A stretch of 64,000 nt of DNA from Rhinopomastus cyanomelas (taxonomy: Eukaryota > Chordata > Aves > Bucerotiformes > Rhinopomastidae). Below are positions 21,867-31,107 of this stretch, piece by piece. Under the pieces are notes generated by a model. The model did no database searches and was not told the DNA's origin. It saw only the letters and a program-made list of their open reading frames with translations. The stretch's first letter is position 1; the number at the start of each line of letters is the position of its first letter. The stretch is taken from NCBI GenBank assembly GCA_013400115.1, contig VXBP01003842.1:248001-312000 (forward strand), in the 5' to 3' direction. Made by a program: the position numbers and the translations under genes.

Positions 21867-22025
21867 GGAATCACAGGACATCATGAGGGATTGGAAGGGA
21901 CCTCCAAAGTTCATCCAGTCCAATCCCCCCGACACAGCAGGATCCCCCAGATCCAGTCACACAGGAACATGTCCAGGAGGGTTGGAAATGTCTGCAGAGA
22001 AGGAGACCAAACAACCCCTTCACCC
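21867..22025 (-). mobile_element. CR1 group A 3' copy
   Basis: GGAATCACAGGACATCATG through one module and GTCACACAGGAACATGTCC to CAGAGAAGGAGACC. Confidence 0.92.
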
Positions 22026-22485
22026 ACAGGGTCTGGGTCTGTTACATCAGGGTGACTACCAGCTTAAATCTCATTCCAGGTCCCCACACCAGCGAGTGGC
22101 CCTGCTCTGCTGCAGAGGCACCAGCCAGACGTTTGTGAGGTATCTCCAGGAAAAGGCAGCAACTAATTCGATTTGGGAGGGGGGAACAACTGCTGAGAGA
22201 TGAAACACAGTTTGTCAGCCCTGAGTGCTCGCTGAAGCCCTGCGAGCTGATTTCTTACCTCTCTGCAAGCAAACGGAGGGGCTGTGCAAGGCAGGAGGAG
22301 CAGCCACAGTCTGTTAGTGCCACGCGCTCCTCACGACGGCTCCTGCTCTCATTAATAGTCTATTGATTGGGCTGGCAACAGGCACCTGAGGATGCAGCCA
22401 CACTGAATTCTAAGGTGGACGTGGACTAAGAAACCTGAGGAACCAAAGCTGAACTTGTATTTCTGGCAGGATCTGTGACTCCTAA
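22026..22485. other. Unique stretch, no gene recognised
   Basis: Contains TCATTAATAGTCTATTGATT near 22350, an AT-rich motif cluster of the kind common in regulatory DNA. No gene seen. Confidence 0.4.
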
Positions 22486-22585
22486 AGTCACTGAATCACT
22501 GAACATTGGGGACTGGAGGGGACCTCGAGAGATCAGCCAGGCCAGTCCCCCCAACACAGCAGGATCCCCTACATCCAGTTGCACA
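22486..22585 (-). mobile_element. CR1 group A 3' end cut at an N
   Basis: One module (ATTGGGGACTGGAGGGG to CCCCTACATCCAGTTGCAC) is followed at once by the N at 22586. The body that should continue is missing. Confidence 0.9.
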
Positions 22586-22586
22586 N
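22586..22586. other. Single N, probable contig join
   Basis: An isolated N interrupts a CR1 just after its GTTGCACA block, the same kind of break as at 11735. Confidence 0.6.
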
Positions 22587-22636
22587 GCTGAGGAGCCCAG
22601 CACTGGACTAAACTCAGTAGTCTCCTCAGACTCTGA

Positions 22637-22860
22637 AATCACAGAATCACAGACCATTAGGGATTGGAAGGGACCTTGAAAGATCATCCAGTCCTTCTGG
22701 AACTGAGGGGCCCAGCACAAGATTCCAGCTGTGGTCTCCCTAGGGTAGAGTAGAGGGGGAGGAGAACCTCTTTCGATCTGCTGACCACCCACCCTTCTAA
22801 TCCACCCCAGGATGCTCTTGGCCTTGTTGGCCACCAGGGCCCATTGCTGGCCCCAGATTC
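22637..22860 (-). mobile_element. CR1 group A with large internal deletion
   Basis: The 3' end (CACAGACCATTAGGG to GATCATCCAGTC) jumps directly to CTTCTGGAACTGAGGGG, which belongs to ORF2 several hundred bases upstream. It then runs to GGCCACCAGGGCCCATTGC. In sense the join reads CAGAAG/GACTGGATGATC, and AAGGAC-like microhomology is shared by both sides. Confidence 0.9.
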
Positions 22861-22877
22861 TAACGTTGGGAGAGTCA

Positions 22878-22955
22878 AGAATCACAGAATCCCAGGGACA
22901 GGAAGGGTTAGGGTTAGGGAAGGGACCCAGAAAGACCATCAAGCCCAAGAAAACC
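22878..22955 (-). mobile_element. Degenerate CR1 3' end with telomere-like insert
   Basis: AGAATCACAGAATCCCAGGG, then GGTTAGGGTTAGGG, then AAGGGACCCAGAAAGACC. The CR1 pattern is interrupted by about two TTAGGG units. Confidence 0.65.
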
Positions 22956-23111
22956 TCAGAACTAGCTTGTTAAGACCAACCCAAGCTCTGCGTGTGCGTC
23001 TCTGACCATCCCCACGTTGCTGCTGTAAAGGAAGTGAGAGTTAATTCTGTGGCCCAGTAGTCTAAGAGGAGGTACAAGAGCTATGTTATAGGTCTCTGAG
23101 ATATCTAGATA

Positions 23112-23233
23112 TCTTCTTCTCTGGAGACCTCTAAAACCCACCTGTGTGACTGCATCTAGGGGGTCCTGCTGTGGCGGCGGGGGGGGATTGGCCTGGATGA
23201 CCTTTGGAGGTCCCTCCCAACCGTGATGATTCT
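23112..23233 (+). mobile_element. CR1 group A 3' end
   Basis: CTTCTTCTCTGGAGACCTC, a shortened link (the usual ATGTTCC part is missing), GTGTGACTGCATCTAGGGGG and one module ending ACCGTGATGATTCTAC. Confidence 0.92.
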
Positions 23234-24126
23234 ACAAGGCTCAACAAGCAGAAGCTGCTCTTCCAGAGAGAAATTAATGCAAACGACACAGGAGAAAGAA
23301 GGGAGAAATGAAGTCAAGCCCGTGATCTTCCCCTCCCAGTCTCTCCGTGTAAATATTATCATTCAAACCCCGCTGCAATCTGTCCTTCATTACTGCACGG
23401 AGCCGGGCTCCAGCGTGGCACCGAGCCCACCGCAGCGCCGCGGCCCACTCCGAGCTGCCCACTCCGAGCTGCCCACTCCGAGCTGCCCACTCGGCTCTTC
23501 GCGTGGTTTCGACATGACTTCACCCCCTAACCACGGAGGAGGAGGAGGTCTCCCGTGCCCTCCATGCTGCAGACGGGCCGTACCGCGGGCTAGCGGCAGA
23601 GAACGCGGCGGGGGACACAGCGAGTCGCGGGGGCAAGCGGGACACTTGGCGGACTTCAAGCTGCATCTCGAGGGGGACCAAACGTCAAGGAGCTGAGGAT
23701 CCATTTGGTCTTAAATGAAAACACCCCCCATCTTGTTTTCATAGAAGCCAGCGGTTTGTTGTCCTCGCTGCAGCCCATTCCCTCTGCTACCCCACAGCTC
23801 AGAGCTGCAAACAACTTTCTGCTCCCTGCTCTGTCCCTCCCAACAGACCAGACAGCAGAACATCGGCGCGTGGAATGTTACAAATCCTGGGAAGAGCTGC
23901 AGTTTTAAGCAAGGACCTCAATCCCAGGGTGAATTGATGTGGTCCTTAGCTAAATATATCCCTCTAAGCAAATTACTCATGCAAGTGCCTGTAGGAAAGC
24001 TTCCTGCAGATAAAGAAGCTGCTCCCAAGCGCTGCCTTTGACAGCACGGACGGACGGCGCGAAGTTAGAGCCTCTCCTCACGGGCAGAAAAGACCCCCCA
24101 AAACTGGCTGACATGGGGGGCAGAGA
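23234..24126. other. Unique stretch with CpG-rich patch at 23395-23680
   Basis: The patch is very CpG-dense (GCAGCGCCGCGGCCC, ACCGCGGGCTAGCGGC, GAACGCGGCGGGGG) and holds the 14-bp repeat at 23444. It is a CpG-island candidate; no exon was recognised. Sequence right of it is AT-richer. Confidence 0.45.
23444..23495 (+). repeat. Short minisatellite, 14-bp unit, about 3.7 copies
   Basis: CCCACTCCGAGCTG repeats perfectly three times, and a fourth partial copy reads CCCACTCGGCTC. It lies inside a CpG-rich patch. Confidence 0.92.
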
Positions 24127-24393
24127 TGCCCCCTTGTCCCTGCAGAGACTGTCCAGAAGACAGGGCAGAGGTGCCTCCAGCTCCCTGCAGAGACTGCCCA
24201 GCAGCCAGGGCAGAGGTGCCCCCTCGTCCCTGCAGAGACTGTCCAGAAGACAGGGCAGAGGTGCCTCCAGCTCCCTGCAGAGACTGCCCAGCAGCCAGGG
24301 CAGAGGTGCCCCCTCGTCCCTGCAGAGACTCTCCAGCAGCCAGGGCAGAGGTGCCCCCTCGTCCCTGCAGAGACTGCCCAGCAGCCAGGGCAG
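24127..24393 (+). repeat. Minisatellite, 45-bp unit, six copies
   Basis: Each unit contains TCCCTGCAGAGACTG, CAGGGCAGAGGTGCC and a linker. Two unit types (CCAGAAGACAGG and CCAGCAGCCAGG) alternate in the first four units, giving a 90-bp period. Because 45 is divisible by 3, the array stays open in several frames on both strands. These frames code for low-complexity peptides such as SLQRLPSSQGRGAP and carry no known domain. Confidence 0.95.
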
Positions 24394-25891
24394 TTCATCC
24401 AGGTTCCAGCCCCACGCAATCCCCTGCATCAGCCCACTGCCAGCCTACCTCCAACCCCTGTAAACAGCAGGAGCTCCAGCATCACGTGAAGCTCCTCACC
24501 ACAGTCATTCCTCCTCATCCCCGCAGACGACAGCCAAACCCCACTGCTGACCCGGCGCCTTCGGCAGGACGCGCGCCTCGATCGCTCCGCTTTTCCCTCT
24601 CTTTCCCTGCGTTTGCTACTTCTTACCATTGGAGTTGTCCTGGTCCAAAGGATTATCTGCTTCCATTACTTCAAATAAAAGCATCCAGCATGCAGCTCTC
24701 CATGCAGCAGAGGCATAAAAACCCGGCAGTTGCCTAAGCTGATTCACCTGATTTATGAATTAGTGCTGCATCCATAAGAGGCTGTGTTTCTTCTTTTGCT
24801 TTACATCTGGCTCCTTTCCCCCCTCGGTGGCTGGCTCTTACGGCACGCAGGCCTTTTTCCAGCATCCTCTTAATGCATTATATTTAAAGTAGCAGCAACC
24901 TTTTTCCTTCCCATCCCCCAGGCTGAAGTTCCAGCAGTAACTAGGCTGAGCTGGCAGGGAAGCGGAGCTCGCTCAGAGCAGGACCTGCGAGCGCTGCTCT
25001 CCTCCGAGCCGTGCTGCTGCATAAAGAGAAATGATTGATGTCATAAAAAGTAAGTGGGGTTTGACACGGAGCGGAGCGCGCTGCAGGCTGGGGGGGAACA
25101 ACCAGCACCGAAGAAAGCAGAGGTCTGGAGGGTTCGGGGGGAAGTGCCTCGCCGAAGCCACCAGCTCGCAGCCCCTCGCTCATAAACACCAGTTATGTCC
25201 CGTTGCCTCCTCCTCCTTCCCCCCCCACCCCCTCCACTACAATCTTTTATAACCCTGGATCTCCTCCAGCAATAGTCTGTTCCTTTACTCAGTTTATTAT
25301 AAACTCTTGCCATTCCCTGGTGTCCCCAGGGCTGTCTTGGAAAGGAAGGAGGCTGTTTGCAGAATGAACAGACCAGCCGGTGCCTAACGGGGAGGCAACT
25401 CAATGACTCCGCACTGGGCAGCTGGAACTTGCTGCAGCAACAGCCTTCTGCTGGAGACCTTGTCCTACATTCACCTCCTCTGCCAAGGCAGGAGCTAAGC
25501 TGGCGTTTTGAAAAGCCTGCTGCACACGAGCTGGAGGGGCAAGCACCAGCCTCGCTGGGCTCCCTCGGCGAACCACACTGAGTCTGCAGCCGCAGAGGCT
25601 CTCAGGGGCACCATTAGCTGAGTGATCGCAGTATTAGATGTCAGGTCACCTTCATTCAGCTGTGGGCACTGGCAGGAACTCCCAGAGACCTCACCTACCT
25701 CCTGCCTCTTCTGTGCTCCTCAGTTTTCCGTGACACTGACGTGGGACTGAGCCTTATCTCACAGCAGCGCAGCCAGCACGTCGCAGCTCTACAGGCTTTG
25801 AACTTCTCGGGTCGATGGGGCGGTGCCGGCGCTGAGGGAGAAGACCCCGACCTCACTGAGGACTAAGAAACGTCTGTTATCCAAGACATCG
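24394..25891. other. Unique stretch; part resembles conserved regulatory DNA
   Basis: About 24620-25060 is AT-richer, with ATTTATGAATTAGTGCTGC, TTAATGCATTATATTTAAAG and AATGATTGATGTCATAAAAAG. This style is typical of vertebrate conserved non-coding elements. No protein-coding exon recognised. A CT-rich tract lies at 25205-25235. Confidence 0.35.
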
Positions 25892-26048
25892 TGCAGAATC
25901 CCAGAACGTTAGGGATGGGAAGGCACCTCGGAAGGTCATCCGGTCCAATCCCCCTGCCGCAGCACGATCCCCTAGACCCAGTCGCACAGGAACACGGCCG
26001 GGAGGGTTTTGACCTTCTTCAGAGGAGGAGACTCCGCAAATTCCTCCA
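25892..26048 (-). mobile_element. CR1 group A 3' copy
   Basis: GCAGAATCCCAGAACG, one module (with CpG in place of CA/TG at several sites, for example CATCCGGTCC and GCCGCAGCACG), then GTCGCACAGGAACACGG and the start of the body. Confidence 0.9.
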
Positions 26049-26308
26049 ACTCTCTAAAGCAAAAGATTTCCACCACAACAGCAGGAAAATCTATCAGTGT
26101 GAGACTCCAAACCATGATGAGTCTGAGAGGCAAATACATGTGACTGCTACAAGAGTCCGGAGATGATTCTTCCGATCCAGACTGCCAGGATCAATTTGAC
26201 TTCAAACCTACAATTCAGACTCTCCCCTTGCTGCTCCAGCTGAGGCATTAAAACACCTCATTTAATAAGAGCAAGTCTGCCTTGATCTAAGGTGAGGATG
26301 GCTCTGAC
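26049..26308. other. Unique stretch
   Basis: Short AT-richer interval between two CR1 copies; nothing recognised. Confidence 0.5.
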
Positions 26309-26997
26309 CTGTTGGAGAGCAGCAGAGGAGGAAGTGACCTGGGGCTCCTGGTGGCCAGGAGGGTGGCCAGGAGCCAGCAGTGTCGCCCTCTTGTGGCCAA
26401 GAAGGCAAACAGCATCCTGGGCTGGATCAGAAGTGGGGTGGTTAGAGATCGAGAGAGGTTCTTCTGCCCCTCTGCTCTGCCCTGGGGAGACCACCGCTGG
26501 ATGATTGTGTCCAGTCCTGGGCCCCTCAGTTGCAGAAGGACACAGAGCTGCTGGAGAGAGCCCAGGGCAGAGCCACAAGGATGATGGAGAGAGGGGAGCA
26601 TCTCCCTGATGAGGAAAGGCTGAGGGAGCTGGGGCTCTGGAGCTTGAAGAAGACTGAGGGGTGACCTCATGAATGTTGATTAATGTGGGAAGGGTGGGTG
26701 TCAGGAGGATGGAGCCAGGCTCTGCTCAGGGGCACCCAGTGACAGGACAAGGAGCAGTGGGTGTGAGCTGGAACAGAGGAGGTTCCACATCAGTGTGAGA
26801 AGGACCTTGCTCCCAGTGAGGGTGAAGGAAGGGGCTGCCCAGGGGGGTTGTGGAGTCTCCTTCTCTGGAGATGTTTCAAACCTGCCTGGCCATGTTCCTG
26901 TGTGACTGGATGTAGGGGATCCTGCTGTGTTGGGGGGATTGTACTGGCTGATCTCTCGAGGTCCCTTCCAACCCCTAATGCTCTGGGATTCTGTGAC
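26309..26997 (+). mobile_element. CR1 group A, long copy (about 690 bp)
   Basis: CTGTTGGAGAGCAGC, GACCTGGGGCTCCTGGTGG, GTCGCCCTCTTGTGGCC, GGGGAGACCACCGCTGG and the standard body, ending CTCTGGGATTCTGTGACC with one module. It begins at nearly the same point as the copy at 57585. Confidence 0.96.
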
Positions 26998-27770
26998 CGC
27001 AGCCACCAGCATTTATTGTGCTCATGGCCGCCACTGGAGGATTCTGAAGCTGGCAGGGCTTCTATTTTGGTGCTCAAGGGTAATGCTTGTGCTTTAAGAA
27101 GTTGCTGTGCACAGAGTCATGCACCCGGTGCCTCTGAGCTGACAGTTCCCGCCCGGCGCTACGAGCTGTGGGCGGACAAATGAATGGCTGGCTGGAGGGA
27201 GCAAAACACGCGGCCCTGTGTGCAGGAATTAGCCTCACGGCTCGCTGTGACTCGACTCTTAATTGCACCTGGCAAAAGCACTCGAGCTCTGCTCCCGAGG
27301 ATCAGGCCGAATTAATGGGTGAAAGCACCCCTCCATCTATTTGTTTTAAGTCCTGCGCAGCCTCCGTCAGACAATGTTCTGAGATCTCTGCCTTGGTCTA
27401 AATTACAGTGCTGCAAACCCTATATTCTCTCCCCTCACACCCTACGCTCCCTATGTTCTTTACAACTTCTCTACTTCTCCCACTCAGTGACAAAACAAAA
27501 AGCCTCCCTCTTTCCACCTTCCCCACAAAACCACCTACTCGGGGACTACAGGAACACGGCACTCAGCCCGCGAGCAGCCCTCCACCTGCTCAGGGTCAGG
27601 GCTGCGGGCTGGGAGTGAGGATGGCTGAGAGAGAGCGTGTTAACTCTTGACTGACACGCGCAGCCCTCCTGTCTGCAGTAGCCAGAGCTGACAGTAAAGG
27701 GGCAGAAGGGATCTGGAGATGCTTTGGGGTCACGAGGCATCGTTTGATGCAAACAGACTGGAGCGCGTGG
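26998..27770. other. Unique stretch; part resembles conserved regulatory DNA
   Basis: 27040-27340 holds AATTAGCCTCACGGCTCGC, CTCTTAATTGCACCTGGC and GGCCGAATTAATGGGTG, with mixed AT motifs and CpG. A conserved enhancer is plausible. No exon recognised. Confidence 0.35.
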
Positions 27771-28414
27771 CCAGGAGCCACCAGTGGGCAATCGCAGCCC
27801 AGAAGGCCGATCACAGCCTGGGCTGTATCAAATCAACTGTGGCCAGTAGATTGAGAGAGGGGATGCTGCCCCTCTGCTGAGCGCTGCTGAGACCTCTCCT
27901 TGTGTCCACCTCTGGAGCCCCCAGCACGAGAAGGATGCAGACAGACTGGAGCATGGCCAGAGGAGGGGCCGCTCCAATAATCAGGGGATGGAGCATCTCT
28001 TGGGTGAGGACAGGCTGGGAGACTTGGGGCTGTTCAGCCTGGAGAAGAGAAGGCTCCAGGGGGACCTTCTTTTGACCTTGCAGTACCTGAGGGGGGCCAA
28101 CATGAAGGCAGGAGAAGGTCTTTCCAAGAGGGTTTGTACAGACAGGAGAAGGAGCAGTGGGTTCAAGCTGGGAAAGGACAGGCTTAGGCTGGATGTTAGA
28201 AGGAAGTTCCTCAACATGAGGGTGGTTGATGGCTGGAAGTGGCTGCCCGGGGAGGTGGTGGGGACCCCATCATCCCTGGAGTTATTTCAGGTCAGGCTTG
28301 ATGAGGCTGTGAGCAGCCTGACCTGGGTAGGGTTGGCACTGTGTAGGGAGGCTGGACTGGGTGACCTCCAGAGGCCCCTTCCAGCCTAGAACATTCCATG
28401 AGCCTATGATTCTG
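27771..28414 (+). mobile_element. CR1 group B, long 3' copy
   Basis: From CCAGGAGCCACCAGTGGGC through CAGCCTGGAGAAGAGAAGG to GAACATTCCATGAGCC and ATGATTCTG. It forms an inverted pair with 13757-14408. Confidence 0.95.
27988..28389 (+). pseudogene. CR1 group B ORF2 C-terminal remnant
   Basis: The frame is open for 133 residues with LFSLEKRRLQGDLLL, TDRRRSSGFKLGKDRLRLD, LPGEVVG and LDEAVSSLTW. The tryptophan-asparagine pair usual before GLP reads W-K-W. Upstream, the reading in the same family is broken by an in-frame TGA near 27865, so the copy cannot code for a longer protein. Confidence 0.85.
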
Positions 28415-28421
28415 CAGCCCA

Positions 28422-28422
28422 G

Positions 28423-28449
<27 letters not shown>
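28422..28449 (+). repeat. (CA)n microsatellite, about 14 dinucleotides
   Basis: Uninterrupted CA repeats follow the 3' end of the group B CR1 by about 8 bp. Confidence 0.98.
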
Positions 28450-28454
<5 letters not shown>

Positions 28455-28787
28455 GACCCATTGACGCAGCCCACCTCCATCACAGAGGTGCAAAAATGCC
28501 TGGAGAATCCTGACTGTGAGTGTCAGGGAATAGATAGATCATCATGAACATCTGAGTCAAGACAAATTCTATAAAGAGAAGCAGTTTGTAGTCTTCCATG
28601 AAGCAGGTGCTGCATGTACGTGGAATATTTTCCACAGTTTAGTGCCAGCAAAGAGCAAACACCTGCGACGTCCTTCCTTGGGGATGTCAAGAACAATTCA
28701 GGAATGCTAGCGAGCGGCTGAGGTCAAGGAATCAAGAGAGGAAAGGGGAAAACAGCAGTTCCTCAGGCATCAGTGACTTTCCAGAAG
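28450..28787. other. Unique AT-richer stretch
   Basis: No feature recognised. Confidence 0.5.
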
Positions 28788-29178
28788 GTGGGTTTCAGGA
28801 GGGTGGAGCCAGGCTCTGCTCAGGGGCACCCAGTGACAGGACAAGGGGCAGCAGGTGTGAGCTGGAGCAGAGGAGGTTCCACATCAGTGTGAAGGACCTT
28901 GTTCCCAGTGAGGGTGACAGAGCCCTGGCAGGGGCTGCCCAGGGGGTTGTGGAGTCTCCTTCTCTGGAGACCTTTAAAACCCACCTGGACGTATTCCCAT
29001 GCAACTGGATCTAGGGGATCCTGCTGTGTCAGGGGGATTGGCCTGGATGATCTTTTGAGGTCCTTTCGAATCCCTAATGGTTGGATCTAGGGGATCCTGC
29101 CGTGTTGGGGTGACTGGACTGGATGATGTTTGGAGGTCCCCTCCAACCCCTAATGTTGCGTGGTTCTGTGAGCCTGTG
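28788..29178 (+). mobile_element. CR1 group A with two tandem 3' modules
   Basis: The body begins GGTGGGTTTCAGGAGGG. Modules start at 29004 and 29080 (76 bp apart), and the element ends GTGGTTCTGTGAGCCTGTG. Here the duplicated module is attached to a normal body. Confidence 0.95.
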
Positions 29179-29823
29179 AACTGGCTGGATTCTAACGCTG
29201 TCCAAACGGTTTGCTCATGCGTGGTCACAGCCCCAGCAAGACTCAACCCTTCACGTGGAAGACAGACCAACGTCAATATTTTGGCTGAGGCAGCGTCCAC
29301 AGCCCCTGACAATGGAGCTGTTGTCGAGGGCTCTGCGCCTGAGCGGCTCCCGCGATGGTTTTGAAAGGAAAGGGGCAGCTGGGATCACAGGGCTTTGATC
29401 ACTGGGGATTTTAATTGCTCCAGCACTGAATGGAAAATTGCAGCAGCGAAGAGGGAAGTGATTTTCCGACAAATGGCCCCAACGGTCAAGGGCTGGGCTA
29501 GAGCAACCTCTGGGAAACGAGCCAGGCACAGCCAAGTGACGAGAGCGCCAAGAGAAGTCTCCCTGGCCTGCGCCTGCAGCCCCCAAGCTTGAGCAGAACC
29601 CAACGAGTTGAGGTTTGCAAAGCTGGTTCTTCAAGGAAGCAAGTTGGAAACAGTGGGAAGGAACTGGAAACTAAACTCTGCTTCTTCAAGCAGAGCATCT
29701 CCGCGCTCTCCTAACGGTCTGGACTGGAGACAAAGAAGGAAGCTGGGGCTAATTGCCAAGTGTCTGCATGATGTTCACTTCAACACCGGTTCTATCCCAG
29801 GCTCCAGTTGTGCTCAATATGCA
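29179..29823. other. Unique stretch, no gene recognised
   Basis: Mid-GC. Frames on both strands at 29250-29640 overlap without a domain. Confidence 0.5.
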
Positions 29824-30036
29824 CCTGCTCTGGAGCAGAAGAACCAGAAGACATCTCCCTGTGGTGTAGCTGAAGCTAAAGAAAGCACTGGCTGTGGGGT
29901 TGAGATTCACAGTCATGGACTGTTAAGGACTGGAAAGGACCTTGAAGGATCATCCAGACCTTTGGTAGGTTGTGGAGTTGGATGGGTTCTCCGTTAGTTA
30001 GGTGTTCCTCAAGCCTTAGAAACAGTGGTCTCCTTG
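29824..30036 (+). mobile_element. Non-CR1 5' extension of a chimeric element
   Basis: Matches the minus strand of 6234-6445 over about 213 bp: CCTGCTCTGGAGCAGAAG, CTCCCTGTGGTGTAGCTG, GACTGTTAAGGACTGG, ATGGGTTCTCCGTTAG. Similarity stops abruptly at 29824 and passes without a break into the CR1 body at 30037, as in the other copy. Confidence 0.85.
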
Positions 30037-30346
30037 GTGGGTGTCAGGAGGATGGAGCCAGGCTCTGCTCAGTGTCATCTAGTGATAGGATGAAGGCCAG
30101 TGGGCGTGAGCTGGAACAGAGGAGGTTCCACATCAATGTGAGAAGGATCTTCTTCCCAGTGAGGGTGCCAGAGCCCTGGAAGGGGCTGCTCAGTGGTTGC
30201 TGTGGAGTCTCCTTCTCTGGAGAAGTTTCAAACCCACCTGGACATGTTCCTGTGTGACTGGATCTACAGGATCCTGCTGTGTTGGGGGGATTGGCCTGGA
30301 TGATCTGTCGAGGTCCCTTCCAACCCCTAACGACCTCTGGTTCTCT
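30037..30346 (+). mobile_element. CR1 group A part of a chimeric element
   Basis: GGTGGGTGTCAGGAGGATGG through the body to one module and CTCTGGTTCTCTGAGTC. Only one module is present, against two in the sister copy at 5863. Confidence 0.93.
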
Positions 30347-30981
30347 GAGTCCACGGAACACTTGTGCTGCTGACCTTTCCAAAGACGACTGCTGGATCCA
30401 CGGCCCCTCCGCAGTGTCGCACTGGGTGAGGAGAGCGAGCCAGCCATGGAAAGCTGTCCATTATTTAAGACACAGAGAAAACCTTTTAGGCTGCAGATCC
30501 AGAGGAAAGAGCGAGAACACTGGTTGCTTTTCTCCTCGAGAAAGGCAAGAGCGGAGCAGCCCTTCTGCTGCTGCCGACGCGGCCGTTGTTAGCCCGTGTA
30601 AAGACCAGCGTGATGCCACGGCTGCCCGCCCTGCACGGCCCCGCTCCGCACCACCAAGTCACACGTGGGAGGGAGCGATGAATGCCTGCGAGCTGAAAAG
30701 CCAGCGAGGCACAGACCCGCTTCAAAACCCTCTGCCAGGGTTACCGGGGTGCTGTCGGAGCCTCCTCTTTTGTGAGGGCTGAATAACAATCCAGCCCAAA
30801 TAACCAGCTTCACGGTTCCCTTGGCTCCACCTGGCAAGCTGTCAAAGTCACAGCTCAGGGCTGGGTCTGTTCCCATTGAGATGGGGCTTATCTTGCCTGG
30901 GACAGCAAGCACAGCCACCCTCCTGCTCCCACCGAAGCCCCATGGTGCTGTTTTGCTGCTGGAACTGCCCCACATCCCTCA
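30347..30981. other. Unique stretch, no gene recognised
   Basis: CpG is moderately frequent at 30540-30680 (GACGCGGCCGTTG). No exon recognised. Confidence 0.5.
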
Positions 30982-31107
30982 TGAGTGTTTCAGGAGGATG
31001 GAGTCAGGCTCTGCTCAGGGGCACCCAATGATAGGACACAGGAGGTCGCACATCAGTCTGAGAGGGAACTTCTTCCCAGTGAGGCTGCCAGAGGCTGCCC
31101 AGGGAAC
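30982..31107 (+). mobile_element. CR1 group A internal fragment
   Basis: GTTTCAGGAGGATGGAGTC to GAGGCTGCCCAGGG; internally shortened, and the 3' UTR is missing. Confidence 0.88.

Noticed and set aside
22905..22922. Chromosome end or true interstitial telomere array
   Set aside because: Only about two units, embedded in a degenerate CR1 end.
24126..24737. Open frame of about 200 codons over the 45-bp minisatellite
   Set aside because: The repeat length is a multiple of three, which keeps many frames open. The peptide is repetitive and unrecognised. Reported as a repeat only.
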